From the NCBI GenBank assembly GCA_002336985.1, contig DDFE01000007.1:1-17967 (forward strand): 17,967 nucleotides of DNA. Reading direction: 5' to 3'. How positions within the stretch are numbered: the stretch's first letter is position 1; each line of letters starts with the position of its first letter. The DNA is from Sphingomonadales bacterium UBA1936. GTDB lineage: Bacteria; Pseudomonadota; Alphaproteobacteria; Sphingomonadales; Sphingomonadaceae. Below, piece after piece: positions 7,593 to 15,012 of the stretch. A program made the translations under genes and the position numbers. The notes under the pieces are model-generated. The model made no database searches. It was not told where the DNA came from and saw nothing but the letters and a program-made list of their open reading frames with translations.

Positions 7593-7619
7593 GCCTGAAA
7601 GCTGACAAAAACTTCAGGC
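7593..7619. repeat. inverted repeat in the spacer between convergent genes
   Basis: GCCTGAA at 7593-7599 is matched by TTCAGGC at 7613-7619 with a 13-base centre. It lies in the 195-base gap between the reductase gene and the leftward DUF1275 gene, where a bidirectional terminator would be expected. Neither strand has a T-run after the stem, so a Rho-independent terminator is not well supported. An open frame without a start codon, ending at the TGA next to the repeat (reading CVDCGRLRPNAGEL), was seen in the same gap but matches nothing recognisable. Confidence 0.35.
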
Positions 7620-7630
7620 AGACGGGACTT

Positions 7631-8299
7631 CTAGTGCTTAATCGGGACGACGCCTGGGCTGTCGCCGCGCTTTATCTTATGTGCGGCAGCCAACAGAGCC
7701 AGACCCAACCCGGCGGCCAGCCAAAGGCTTGCTGTCGGCGCTTTGGCAAAGATAATCGCGCCTGCGACTCCGCCGATGACGAGCGCAAGCCACAATAGAA
7801 GGTGCGGTGCCCAAGCCGTGCGATCTTGACCGCGAATAGCATCAGCCAATTTATAGCCCAACTTGACGAGCGTCCCTGTCATGTAAGTAACGCCGATGCT
7901 GACCTCGCCGTCACGTTGAAAGACCGCGTTGGAAGCGCCCATCGCAGAACACAGCAGCGCGACCGTCAAGATATTCCAACCCGCAGTTTGGGCAACCGCG
8001 GCACTAATCAGCAGTGCTGCGACGCTTGCTGCCGCCGCTACTTTGCGATGCACCCTAGTGCTCCGAGCGCTCATTAGCACATTTGCTGTCACGCCCAGCA
8101 CGAACATGAAAATGAGCCCGCCAGCCAATATTGCGGAATTTTTCGTCTCAGCGATGCCGATTGCCAACCGTGTCGAATTACCGCTCATGAACGAAACAAA
8201 GAGTCCGCCCGACTTGAGGAAGCCAATGGCATCGACAAAGCCAGCGAGTGCCGCAAAACCCGCGGCGAGAAAGCGCAGGCTTCTGTCGTAGTAAATCAT
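7631..8299 (-). CDS. YoaK/DUF1275 family membrane protein
   Basis: The product is 222 residues and starts with ATG, six bases after a GGGGG purine tract that can serve as the Shine-Dalgarno. It is almost entirely hydrophobic, with about six membrane segments. It carries the hallmarks of the DUF1275 family: an N-terminal AGFVDAIGFLKSGGLFVSFM leading into SGNSTRLA, and the second repeat-like segment GVTYMTGTLVKLGYKLADAI. No biochemical role is established for the family, so transport or another membrane function remains a guess. It converges on the reductase gene and is the last intact gene before the tRNA. There is no sign of an operon partner. Confidence 0.9.
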   Translation of the reverse strand: MIYYDRSLRFLAAGFAALAGFVDAIGFLKSGGLFVSFMSGNSTRLAIGIAETKNSAILAGGLIFMFVLGVTANVLMSARSTRVHRKVAAAASVAALLISAAVAQTAGWNILTVALLCSAMGASNAVFQRDGEVSIGVTYMTGTLVKLGYKLADAIRGQDRTAWAPHLLLWLALVIGGVAGAIIFAKAPTASLWLAAGLGLALLAAAHKIKRGDSPGVVPIKH

Positions 8300-8619
8300 G
8301 ATCTACCCCCGATGCAGCGGCAGGGTAGCCGAAGAACGATCCAGGTGGCTACGGTGCGCCCACTACCTTGCCGAGAATATCGTTTCCGGCTGCCCAATCG
8401 TAGAAGGGGCCGTCGCTAAACCCACTCGGTAAACGGTGCCACCAGTGAAGATCTTAAGTCACGCACTATCAACTGCCAGTCCGCAATCGGCCCAATTCAA
8501 CAATTCGGATGCCGAAGGCCATGGAAACAGAGTGGTGTCATCGATCGCCGAGCGTCCATTGGGGGCTAATATGGGTACGATGGATGATTTTTAAAAACTG
8601 TAATAATATCAATAGACAA
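8300..8619. other. gene-free interval between the DUF1275 gene and tRNA-Ser
   Basis: About 320 bases without an intact gene. The left edge holds the ribosome-binding site and presumably the promoter of the leftward DUF1275 gene, though no clear promoter boxes were found. The middle contains what look like broken coding remnants on the minus strand, described in a separate entry. The right end (8580-8619) is AT-rich, immediately after the 3' end of the leftward tRNA, where a tRNA terminator or integration scar would lie. No integrase, insertion-sequence end or clear duplicate of the tRNA tail was seen. Confidence 0.6.
8349..8590 (-). pseudogene. possible frameshifted gene remnant beside tRNA-Ser
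   Basis: Two start-less minus-strand frames abut. The upstream one (8462-8590, 43 codons, stop at 8459-8461) includes NGRSAIDDTTLFPWP and ASELLNWADCGLAVDSA. The downstream one (8352-8453, 34 codons, stop TAG at 8349-8351) includes LPSGFSDGPFYDW and AAGNDILGKVVGAP. They sit in different frames and meet within a few bases around 8454-8461, so a single frameshift there would join them into about 77 residues. Neither has an ATG or GTG start, and neither resembles a family recognisable by eye. The residue make-up looks protein-like, but chance is possible. Confidence 0.22.
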
Positions 8620-8709
8620 TGGCGGACAGGGTGGGATTCGAACCCACGGTGAGCTTGCACCCACGACGGTTTTCAAGACCGTAGCCTTAAACCACTCGGC
8701 CACCTGTCC
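8620..8709 (-). tRNA. tRNA-Ser(UGA)
   Basis: On the minus strand the 90 bases fold as a class II tRNA. The acceptor stem is GGACAGG/CCTGTCC with discriminator G and an encoded CCA. The D-arm begins GCCGAG. The anticodon stem ACGGT/ACCGT encloses loop CTTGAAA, giving anticodon TGA, which reads UCA serine codons. A long variable arm follows, then a T-arm GTGGG/CCCAC with loop TTCGAAT. A weak promoter-like pair upstream (TTGCAC at 8750-8745 and TACCCG at 8727-8722, 17-base spacing) could drive it. The gene's 3' end faces the accessory-looking left part, which is the classic geometry for integration at a tRNA. Confidence 0.96.
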
Positions 8710-8788
8710 CGCTGAACCGCGCGGGTAGGACGCCGCGCCCCGACGTGCAAGCCATGCGATAAAACGGGTTCACCTTAACGGCCTGTAA

Positions 8789-8801
8789 TGCGATGATCGC
8801 A
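8789..8801. repeat. palindrome directly before the lytic transglycosylase start
   Basis: TGCGAT-G-ATCGCA is a perfect six-base inverted repeat about one central base, ending two bases before the ATG at 8804. It occupies the position where a Shine-Dalgarno would be expected, and none is visible. It could be an operator, or as RNA a five-pair hairpin with a TGA loop. Within it a four-codon frame (ATG at 8793) ends at a TGA that overlaps the gene's own ATGA. Confidence 0.45.
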
Positions 8802-8803
8802 CC

Positions 8804-9862
8804 ATGAGTATGTTTCGGCGTTCGATCTTCACCGGCCTTGCCGTTGTTCTCGCGGTACTTCCCTTGTCGGGTTTGGGCGGCGGCCTTGCGCAGGCGCAGG
8901 ATGAGGCATCCGGGTTCAGTAGCTACCTGCAGAGCGTGGCAATGCGGGCGCGGGCGCAGGGCGTCAGCCAGGCGACGCTGGACGCGGTACTCCCGACATT
9001 GACCTTCAATCCCCGCGTCGTCGAACTCGACCGCGGACAACCGGGCGGATCGCCGACCAGCACGGCCGCGTCGATACCTAATTTCGCGCCGTATCGCGCA
9101 CAGCATGTCGACGCGCCGCGCATCGCGCGGGGCCGGGCAAAGTACCAGGCGCTGCGCCCGCTGCTCCAGCGTGTCGAACGCGAAACCGGCGTTCCCGAAT
9201 CGATCATGGTGTCGATCTGGGGGAACGAGACCAATTACGGTGCCTTCACCGGCAGTTTCGATCTGCCGCGCTCGCTTGCGAGCCTCGCTTATGAGGGGCG
9301 GCGCCGCGACCTGTTCGAGCAGGAATTCATCGATACCCTCAAACTGATCGACCGCGGCACTCCGCGCGAGGTGCTGAAAGGCAGCTGGGCCGGGGCGACC
9401 GGCTATCCGCAGTTCCTGCCGTCCGCCGTGATCAGGCTCGCCCGCGATGGCGATGGCGACGGGCGCATCGATATCTGGCGCAGCGAGGCGGACGCACTCG
9501 CCTCGATCGCCAATTATTTCGTGCAGGCCGGCTGGCGTCCGAACCAGCCTTGGGGCGTGGCAGCGACAGTGCCGTCCTCGCTCAACCGGGCAGCGCTCGC
9601 CAACAAGACCGTCAGCCCGCGCTGCGCGCGTGTCCATGACCGCCACAGCCGGTGGATGACGGTGGCCGAATGGCGCGCGCTGGGTGTGATGCCGGTATCG
9701 CAACGGCTGCGCGACGGCGATCTCGCCTCGTTGATCGAACCCGACGGACCGGGAGCGACTGCGTATCTTTTGACCGGAAACTACCGCGTCATCCTCGACT
9801 ATAATTGTTCGAACTTCTACGGCCTGTCGGTCGGTTTGCTGGCGGATGCCGTCGCCAGCTGA
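8804..9862 (+). CDS. mltB: MltB-type lytic murein transglycosylase (GH103)
   Basis: The 352-residue exported enzyme cleaves the MurNAc-GlcNAc bond of peptidoglycan to leave 1,6-anhydro-MurNAc. Residues 1-32 form a signal peptide ending near AQAQ, with no lipobox cysteine, so it should be soluble in the periplasm, unlike E. coli MltB. The SLT_2 domain shows IWGNETNYG with catalytic E142, then FDLPRSLASLAYEGRRRDLF, the substrate-groove segment GSWAGATGYPQFLPSA and SIANYFVQAGW. The C terminus (LLTGNYRVILDYNCSNFYG) is typical of the family. The ATG at 8804 has no Shine-Dalgarno; M3 at 8810 is an alternative. It is the first gene after the tRNA and precedes the carboxypeptidase by 19 bases, so the two wall enzymes are probably co-transcribed. 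Confidence 0.93.
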   Translation: MSMFRRSIFTGLAVVLAVLPLSGLGGGLAQAQDEASGFSSYLQSVAMRARAQGVSQATLDAVLPTLTFNPRVVELDRGQPGGSPTSTAASIPNFAPYRAQHVDAPRIARGRAKYQALRPLLQRVERETGVPESIMVSIWGNETNYGAFTGSFDLPRSLASLAYEGRRRDLFEQEFIDTLKLIDRGTPREVLKGSWAGATGYPQFLPSAVIRLARDGDGDGRIDIWRSEADALASIANYFVQAGWRPNQPWGVAATVPSSLNRAALANKTVSPRCARVHDRHSRWMTVAEWRALGVMPVSQRLRDGDLASLIEPDGPGATAYLLTGNYRVILDYNCSNFYGLSVGLLADAVAS

Positions 9863-9881
9863 TGCCAAGGAAAATGCCCAC

Positions 9882-11054
9882 GTGAAGCCTATCTTGTTTC
9901 TCTCCGCCGCTGCCATCCTCGTCGCTGCTCCCGTGACGGCCGCGGCACCGCCATTCGAAACACCCGCACCGGTCGCCTATCTGGTCGACCTGTCGTCGGG
10001 TGCAGTGCTGTACGCCAAGGATCCCGACCGCCGCATGCCGCCCGCGTCGATGGCGAAGATGATGACGGTCCTCGTCGCCTTCGACATGATCAAGAAAGGC
10101 GAACTCAAACTCGACAAGCAGTTTCAGGTACGGCCGGAAACCTGGCAGAAATGGCATGGTCCTGCAGCAGGTTCGACTATGTTCCTGTCAGTGAATGAGA
10201 ACGTGAGTGTCGACAATTTACTGAAGGGGATCGTGACCCTTTCGGGCAACGACGCCTGCGTCGTGCTGGCCGAGGGAATCGCCGGGACCGAGGAAGCGTT
10301 CGTCGCGCGCATGAACGCGATGGCGGCGAAGCTGGGCCTCAAGAACAGCCATTTCGGTAATTCGAACGGCTGGCCCGATGAAGGCGTGACCTATGTCAGT
10401 GCCCGCGACCTCGCGACGCTCGCAAAGGCGACGATCGAGGAGCACCCGGACCTTTACAAGAAGTACTATTCGCTGCCGTCGTTCACCTGGGGCAAAACCC
10501 TGGGATCCGGCACGGACATCACTCAGGCGAACCGCGACCCGCTGCTGGGCCGCGTGCAGGGCGCCGATGGCCTCAAGACCGGGCATACCGATGAGGCGGG
10601 CTATGGCTTTACGGGTTCGGCGATCCAGAATGGCCGTCGCCTGGTCATGGTTGTCTCCGGCCTGAGCAGTTTCAACCAGCGCATCAGCGAATCCGTGCGT
10701 TTCATCGAATGGGGTTTCCGCGCCTGGACGACTAAGCCGCTGCTGAAGGCCGGTCAGAAGATCGAAACCGCTGAGGTCCAGCTGGGCGATGCGTCGACCG
10801 TGGGCCTTGTCGCGCCGCGCGACCTCGCCGTGACGTTCCCCGGCGGCGGCGCCGAGGGCATGAAGGTCAAGGTGGTTTACAACGGCCCGATCAAGGCGCC
10901 GATCGCCAAGGGACAGGAGATCGCGAGCCTCGTGGTCGAAACGCCATCGACCCCGCCGCAGGTGATGCCACTCGTCGCCGAGAATGCCGTCGGTGAGGCC
11001 GGTTTCTTCCGCCGCGCCTGGGCAGGCTTGCTGTCGCTCGTGGGCCTCGCCTGA
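9882..11054 (+). CDS. D-alanyl-D-alanine carboxypeptidase, PBP5/6 type
   Basis: This 390-residue penicillin-binding protein removes the terminal D-alanine of peptidoglycan pentapeptides. GTG 9882 is chosen as start because AAGGA lies ten bases upstream and translation then opens directly with a signal peptide (VKPILFLSAAAILVAAPVTA); the ATG at 9846 overlaps the previous gene. The three active-site motifs are intact: SMAK with nucleophile S56 and K59, SGN at 121-123 and KTG at 232-234. A PBP5 C-terminal beta domain follows (about 275-370). The end GFFRRAWAGLLSLVGLA is a likely amphipathic membrane anchor, as in dacA/dacC products. It sits between the lytic transglycosylase and tmk; its stop overlaps the proposed CTG start of tmk. 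Confidence 0.94.
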   Translation: MKPILFLSAAAILVAAPVTAAAPPFETPAPVAYLVDLSSGAVLYAKDPDRRMPPASMAKMMTVLVAFDMIKKGELKLDKQFQVRPETWQKWHGPAAGSTMFLSVNENVSVDNLLKGIVTLSGNDACVVLAEGIAGTEEAFVARMNAMAAKLGLKNSHFGNSNGWPDEGVTYVSARDLATLAKATIEEHPDLYKKYYSLPSFTWGKTLGSGTDITQANRDPLLGRVQGADGLKTGHTDEAGYGFTGSAIQNGRRLVMVVSGLSSFNQRISESVRFIEWGFRAWTTKPLLKAGQKIETAEVQLGDASTVGLVAPRDLAVTFPGGGAEGMKVKVVYNGPIKAPIAKGQEIASLVVETPSTPPQVMPLVAENAVGEAGFFRRAWAGLLSLVGLA

Positions 11055-11689
11055 CACAGGGTCGGAACCCGGGACGCTTCATCACGCTGGAGGGCGGCGA
11101 GGGCGTCGGCAAGTCGACGCAGGCAGCGCGCCTTGCGGAGCGACTGCGCGCGCTCGGGAAAACCGTGATCATCACCCGTGAGCCTGGCGGGACGCCGGGT
11201 GCGGAGGCGATCCGCGACCTGTTGATGACAGGGGGCGTCGACCGCTGGAGCGCGCGTGTCGAGGCGCTGCTCTTCGCCGCCGCACGCGCCGACCATGTAG
11301 AGCGCGTCATCCGTCCGGCAGTCGAGCGCGGCGACTGGGTAATCTGCGACCGCTTCATCGATTCGACACGCGCCTATCAGGGCGGGGCGGGGGGGCTGTC
11401 CGACGCCGAGATCATGGCGCTCCATGGCGTCGGCAGCGGCGGTCTGCTTCCGGACCGCACGCTGTTGCTCGCTTTGGCACAGGACGAAGCTTCGGAACGT
11501 GCCCGCGTGCGCGACGGCGGCGATAACGACCGGTTCGCCGGTAAGAGTGCCGATTACCACCGTCGTCTCGGCGCGGCTTTCGAGCGGCTGGCAACCGCCG
11601 AGCCGGAGCGCTTTCGGCGCATCGATGCCGACGGCAGCATCGATGCGGTGTCCGATCGCCTGTCTGCCGCGCTGGACGATCTGCTGTGA
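11051..11689 (+). CDS. tmk: thymidylate kinase
   Basis: The enzyme phosphorylates dTMP to dTDP with ATP, in the cytoplasm, for DNA synthesis. The P-loop GGEGVGKST (residues 15-23 of a 212-residue product) must be included, which excludes the in-frame GTG at 11165. No ATG, GTG or TTG lies upstream in this frame within reach. CTG at 11051 is in frame, overlaps the carboxypeptidase stop as CTGA and gives a normal-length protein opening TQGRNPGRFITLEGGEG. Other motifs are TREPGGTP, DRFIDSTRAYQG (dTMP site) and the lid RVRDGGDNDRFAGKS. The 3' end overlaps holB by four bases (GTGA). Family identity is very secure; the exact start is not. Confidence 0.93.
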   Translation: MTQGRNPGRFITLEGGEGVGKSTQAARLAERLRALGKTVIITREPGGTPGAEAIRDLLMTGGVDRWSARVEALLFAAARADHVERVIRPAVERGDWVICDRFIDSTRAYQGGAGGLSDAEIMALHGVGSGGLLPDRTLLLALAQDEASERARVRDGGDNDRFAGKSADYHRRLGAAFERLATAEPERFRRIDADGSIDAVSDRLSAALDDLL

Positions 11690-12672
11690 CCCTGCGTGGC
11701 CATGACGCCCAGTTCGCGGCGATGCGTGCAGCGATCGACAGCGGCCGGATGCACCATGCCTGGCTGCTTCACGGGCCGCATGGCGTGGGGAAGGGGAGTT
11801 TCGCCCACATCGTCGCCGCGCGCCTGCTCGCAGAGGCTTCCGCCACGCCGCCTTTGCAGCCGGATTTCGAACTTCGCGAAGATCACCCGACCGCGCACTT
11901 GATCGCGGCGGGTTCGCACCCCGACCTGGTGACGCTCGAAAGGCTGGAAAACGAAAAGACCGGCAATCTCGCGCGCAACATTACCGTCGATCAGGTCCGT
12001 ACGCTGAAATCGGTGTTCAGCGGCACGCCGTCGCAGGGCGATCGCCGTGTCGTCATCGTCGATTCGATCGACGACATGGAACGTGGTGCCGCCAACGCGC
12101 TGTTGAAAAGCCTCGAGGAACCGCCCGCCAGCACGATCTTCCTGCTGGTCAGCCATTCACCCGGCCGGTTGCTGCCGACGATCCGCTCTCGCTGCCGCAG
12201 CCTGGCGTTCGCGCGGCTTGGCGATGACGTCATGGCGTCGGTCCTGACCGCGGAAGCACCGCATCTCGACGAAATGACGCGCGCGGTGGTGATCGCAGTC
12301 GCCAACGGATCGCCGGGAGCTGCGCTGTCGGTGATCGAAGCGGACATCCCCGGCATCGATGCCGCGCTGCGCGAGATCGCGACGACCGGCGATCCTCATA
12401 ACGTCGTCCGCCTCGACCTGGCCGGCAAGCTCGCGCTGAAGGCCGCATTGCCGCGCTACGAAGCGTTCCTGCGCCGCGCGCCCGCGTTCATCGCGACACA
12501 GGCGAAAACGCGCTCTGGGGACGCGCTGGCGACCGCCGTGGCCGCCTGGGAAAGCGCACGCCACCTCGCCGATGTCGCCATCCCGCAATCGCTGCCAGCC
12601 GAAAGTGTAGTGTTCGAGATCGCCGGGCGCGTCGCGGCGCTTGCTCCGAAGGATGCTCACGCTAAAGCCTGA
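11686..12672 (+). CDS. holB: DNA polymerase III subunit delta-prime
   Basis: The 328-residue clamp-loader subunit helps load the beta sliding clamp. GTG 11686 overlaps the tmk stop (GTGA), so translation is coupled. The AAA+ core shows a P-loop GPHGVGKGS at 30-38, VVIVDSIDDMERGAANALLK in the Walker B region, SLEEPPASTIFLLVSHSPG, and the sensor/arginine-finger segment LLPTIRSRCR. The zinc-binding cysteines of E. coli delta-prime are absent. The C-terminal collar domain is the less conserved last 120 residues. The tmk-holB pairing is widespread in bacteria, and in alphaproteobacteria metG and tatD often follow, as here. Confidence 0.94.
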   Translation: MTLRGHDAQFAAMRAAIDSGRMHHAWLLHGPHGVGKGSFAHIVAARLLAEASATPPLQPDFELREDHPTAHLIAAGSHPDLVTLERLENEKTGNLARNITVDQVRTLKSVFSGTPSQGDRRVVIVDSIDDMERGAANALLKSLEEPPASTIFLLVSHSPGRLLPTIRSRCRSLAFARLGDDVMASVLTAEAPHLDEMTRAVVIAVANGSPGAALSVIEADIPGIDAALREIATTGDPHNVVRLDLAGKLALKAALPRYEAFLRRAPAFIATQAKTRSGDALATAVAAWESARHLADVAIPQSLPAESVVFEIAGRVAALAPKDAHAKA

Positions 12673-12676
12673 CGCC

Positions 12677-14236
12677 ATGTCCGGCGAACCCTTCTACATC
12701 ACCACGGCGATCAGCTACCCCAATGGCCGCCCGCATATCGGCCACGCCTATGAAGCGATTGCCGCCGATACGATCGCGCGGTTCCAGCGTATGCAGGGCC
12801 GTGAGGTTTGCTTGCTGACCGGCACTGACGAACACGGACTCAAAATGGTTCAGACCGCACGCGGCCAGAACCGAGAAACGCGCGACCTCGCCGACGAAAT
12901 GTCGGGATATTTTCGTGAGATGTGCGCGAAACTGAATATCTCGATCGATCATTTCGTGCGCACGACGGCGCCCGATCACCATCGCGCCAGCCAAGTGCTG
13001 TGGGAACGGTTGAAAGCGAACGGCGACCTGTATCTCGATCGCTACGAGGGCTGGTATTCGGTCCGCGACGAGGCGTTTTATGACGCGAGTGAAATCTGCG
13101 AGGACGAGGGCGGTGCGAAGCTCTCGCCGCAGGGCACGCCGGTCGAATGGACCGTCGAGGAGACCTGGTTCTTCCGCCTATCGAAATATCAGGACGCGCT
13201 GTTGAAGCTTTATGCCGACCAGCCCGACTTCATCCGTCCCGAAAGCCGCCGTAATGAAGTCGTGCGCTTCGTCGAAGGAGGCCTGCGCGATCTGTCGGTC
13301 TCGCGCACCAGCTTCGACTGGGGTGTGAAGGTGCCGGGCAGCGACGGCCACGTGATGTACGTCTGGCTCGATGCGCTGACCGCTTACATTTCCGGCATAG
13401 GTTTTCCCGACGACACTGAAGAATGGCGGAAATTCTGGCCGGCGAGCCTGCATCTGATCGGCAAGGATATCGTCCGCTTCCACGCGGTCTATTGGCCCGC
13501 GTTTCTGATGTCGGCTGGTATCCCGCTGCCCAAGGCGATCTTCGGGCACGGCTTCCTGCTTGCACGCGACGGCGCGAAAATGTCGAAGTCGGCTGGCAAT
13601 GTCGTCGATCCGATGGCGCTGGCCGAACGCTATGGCGTCGATGCTTTCCGTTATTTCCTGATGCGTGAAGTCAGCTTCGGGCAGGATGGAAGTTGGTCAG
13701 AGGAAGCGATTGTAACGCGTTGTAATGCTGAACTTTCGAACAGCTTTGGTAATCTCGCGCAGCGCGTGTTGAGTTTCATTGCGAAGAATCTACCCGAAGG
13801 TTTGCCGTGGGGCGGATCAGAGCAAGAGGTTGACGCCGAACTGCAGGCGACGGTCGCGATTGCCTGCCGGCACGAGTTGCCGCGAGAGTTCGAAAACCTC
13901 ACTTTCTCTCAAGGCATCGAAGCCTGGATGCGCGCGGTGTTCGCCTGCAATCAATATGTCGATGCCCAAGCGCCATGGGCGCTTCGCAAAACCGATCCCG
14001 AACGGATGAAGTCCGTTCTTGCTACGCTTGTCGTTTGCATACGCGATTTGGCTATCGCGATTCGTCCGGTGGTGCCGACAAGCGCGGATGCGATCCTTGA
14101 CCAGATTGGCGTTCCGGCTGCCGAGCGGGACTATACAGTTCTAGCAGACCCCCTGTGGTATCAGCGTCTGGTCGAAGCGGCGGCACCGAGCCCGGCGTTC
14201 CGCCGCCTCGAACTGGCGGCAGACGAACCGGTTTGA
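12677..14236 (+). CDS. metG: methionyl-tRNA synthetase
   Basis: The 519-residue class I enzyme charges tRNA-Met. ATG 12677, four bases after holB, is chosen; an upstream ATG at 12641 lies inside holB. The N-terminal Rossmann fold has PHIGHAYE (HIGH motif at 20-23) and LLTGTDEHGLKM. The connective domain follows, with WYSVRDEAFYDASEI, and appears to lack the four zinc-binding cysteines of E. coli MetG. KMSKS lies at 301-305 in GAKMSKSAGNVVD. The helical anticodon-binding domain includes NQYVDAQAPWALRK. There is no C-terminal tRNA-binding extension, which fits the short alphaproteobacterial form. The stop overlaps the tatD start by one base (TGATG). The last third uses more AT-ending codons than the first. 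Confidence 0.97.
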   Translation: MSGEPFYITTAISYPNGRPHIGHAYEAIAADTIARFQRMQGREVCLLTGTDEHGLKMVQTARGQNRETRDLADEMSGYFREMCAKLNISIDHFVRTTAPDHHRASQVLWERLKANGDLYLDRYEGWYSVRDEAFYDASEICEDEGGAKLSPQGTPVEWTVEETWFFRLSKYQDALLKLYADQPDFIRPESRRNEVVRFVEGGLRDLSVSRTSFDWGVKVPGSDGHVMYVWLDALTAYISGIGFPDDTEEWRKFWPASLHLIGKDIVRFHAVYWPAFLMSAGIPLPKAIFGHGFLLARDGAKMSKSAGNVVDPMALAERYGVDAFRYFLMREVSFGQDGSWSEEAIVTRCNAELSNSFGNLAQRVLSFIAKNLPEGLPWGGSEQEVDAELQATVAIACRHELPREFENLTFSQGIEAWMRAVFACNQYVDAQAPWALRKTDPERMKSVLATLVVCIRDLAIAIRPVVPTSADAILDQIGVPAAERDYTVLADPLWYQRLVEAAAPSPAFRRLELAADEPV

Positions 14237-15012
14237 TGTTCGTCGATTCCCACTGCCACCTGAACTACAAGGGCTTGGTCGAGGATCAGGACGCCGTCCT
14301 TGCCCGCGCGCGGGATGCCGGCGTGCAGACGATGCTGAACATCTCGACGCACGAGCGCGAATGGGACGAGATCGTCGGCACGGCCGAGCGCGAACCGGAC
14401 GTCTGGGCTTCGATCGGCATTCATCCGCATGAGGCCGACGCCCATCCCGACATCGACACGGCAAAGCTCGTCTCGCGCGCCGCGCACCCGCGCGTGATCG
14501 CTATCGGCGAGACTGGCCTCGACTATTACTACGATCACAGCGACCGCGACCGGCAGCGTGCGAGTTTCCGCAGCCACATCGCCGCCGCGCGGGCGACGCA
14601 GCTGCCGTTGATCGTTCACACGCGCGATGCCGAGGACGATACCGCCGAAATCCTGCGCGACGAAATGGGGAAGGGGGCCTTCCCCGGCGTCATCCACTGT
14701 TTCACGGCAAGTGCGGATTTCGCGCGGATCGCGCTCGATCTCGGGCTTTTCATCTCGATTTCGGGCATCGTGACGTTCAAGAATGCCAAAGACTTGCAGG
14801 ATACGGCTTCGACAATTCCTGAAGACCGGCTGCTGATCGAAACCGATGCGCCGTTCCTGGCGCCGGTGCCGCATCGCGGCAAGACCGGCGAGCCCGCATT
14901 CGTTGCCGACACGGCGCGGTTCCTCGCCAGCCTGCGCGGCACGAGCGTGGAAGCACTGGGCGCGACCACGACAGCGAACTTTCACCGCTTGTTTGCCAAG
15001 GCGGCCGCGTGA
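14236..15012 (+). CDS. tatD: TatD-family metal-dependent DNase
   Basis: The 258-residue TIM-barrel hydrolase belongs to the amidohydrolase superfamily. ATG 14236 overlaps the metG stop; upstream in-frame starts lie inside metG. Metal ligands appear in order: H6 and H8 in SHCHLN, E92 in IGETGLDYYYD, H128 in LPLIVHTRD, H154 in GVIHCFT and D204 in IETDAPFLAP. Family members act as 3'-5' exonucleases or DNases in DNA repair or degradation; YcfH-type proteins next to metG/holB are the closest genomic analogue. It ends in a GTGA overlap with the next gene. Confidence 0.94.
   Translation: MFVDSHCHLNYKGLVEDQDAVLARARDAGVQTMLNISTHEREWDEIVGTAEREPDVWASIGIHPHEADAHPDIDTAKLVSRAAHPRVIAIGETGLDYYYDHSDRDRQRASFRSHIAAARATQLPLIVHTRDAEDDTAEILRDEMGKGAFPGVIHCFTASADFARIALDLGLFISISGIVTFKNAKDLQDTASTIPEDRLLIETDAPFLAPVPHRGKTGEPAFVADTARFLASLRGTSVEALGATTTANFHRLFAKAAA

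Noticed and set aside
1..8619. Mobile-element genes, CRISPR array or a duplicated tRNA tail marking an island end
   Set aside because: No transposase, integrase, regularly spaced repeats or copy of the tRNA 3' end was found by eye; the island idea rests only on gene content and position.
8687..9916. Long open frame antisense to the lytic transglycosylase (about 409 codons)
   Set aside because: High-GC coding sequence commonly leaves long open antisense frames. It overlaps the tRNA, its residue make-up is arginine-rich and of low complexity, and the sense gene has clear catalytic motifs.
14161..14985. Long open frame antisense to tatD
   Set aside because: Same GC-driven shadow; the sense strand carries all TatD metal ligands.
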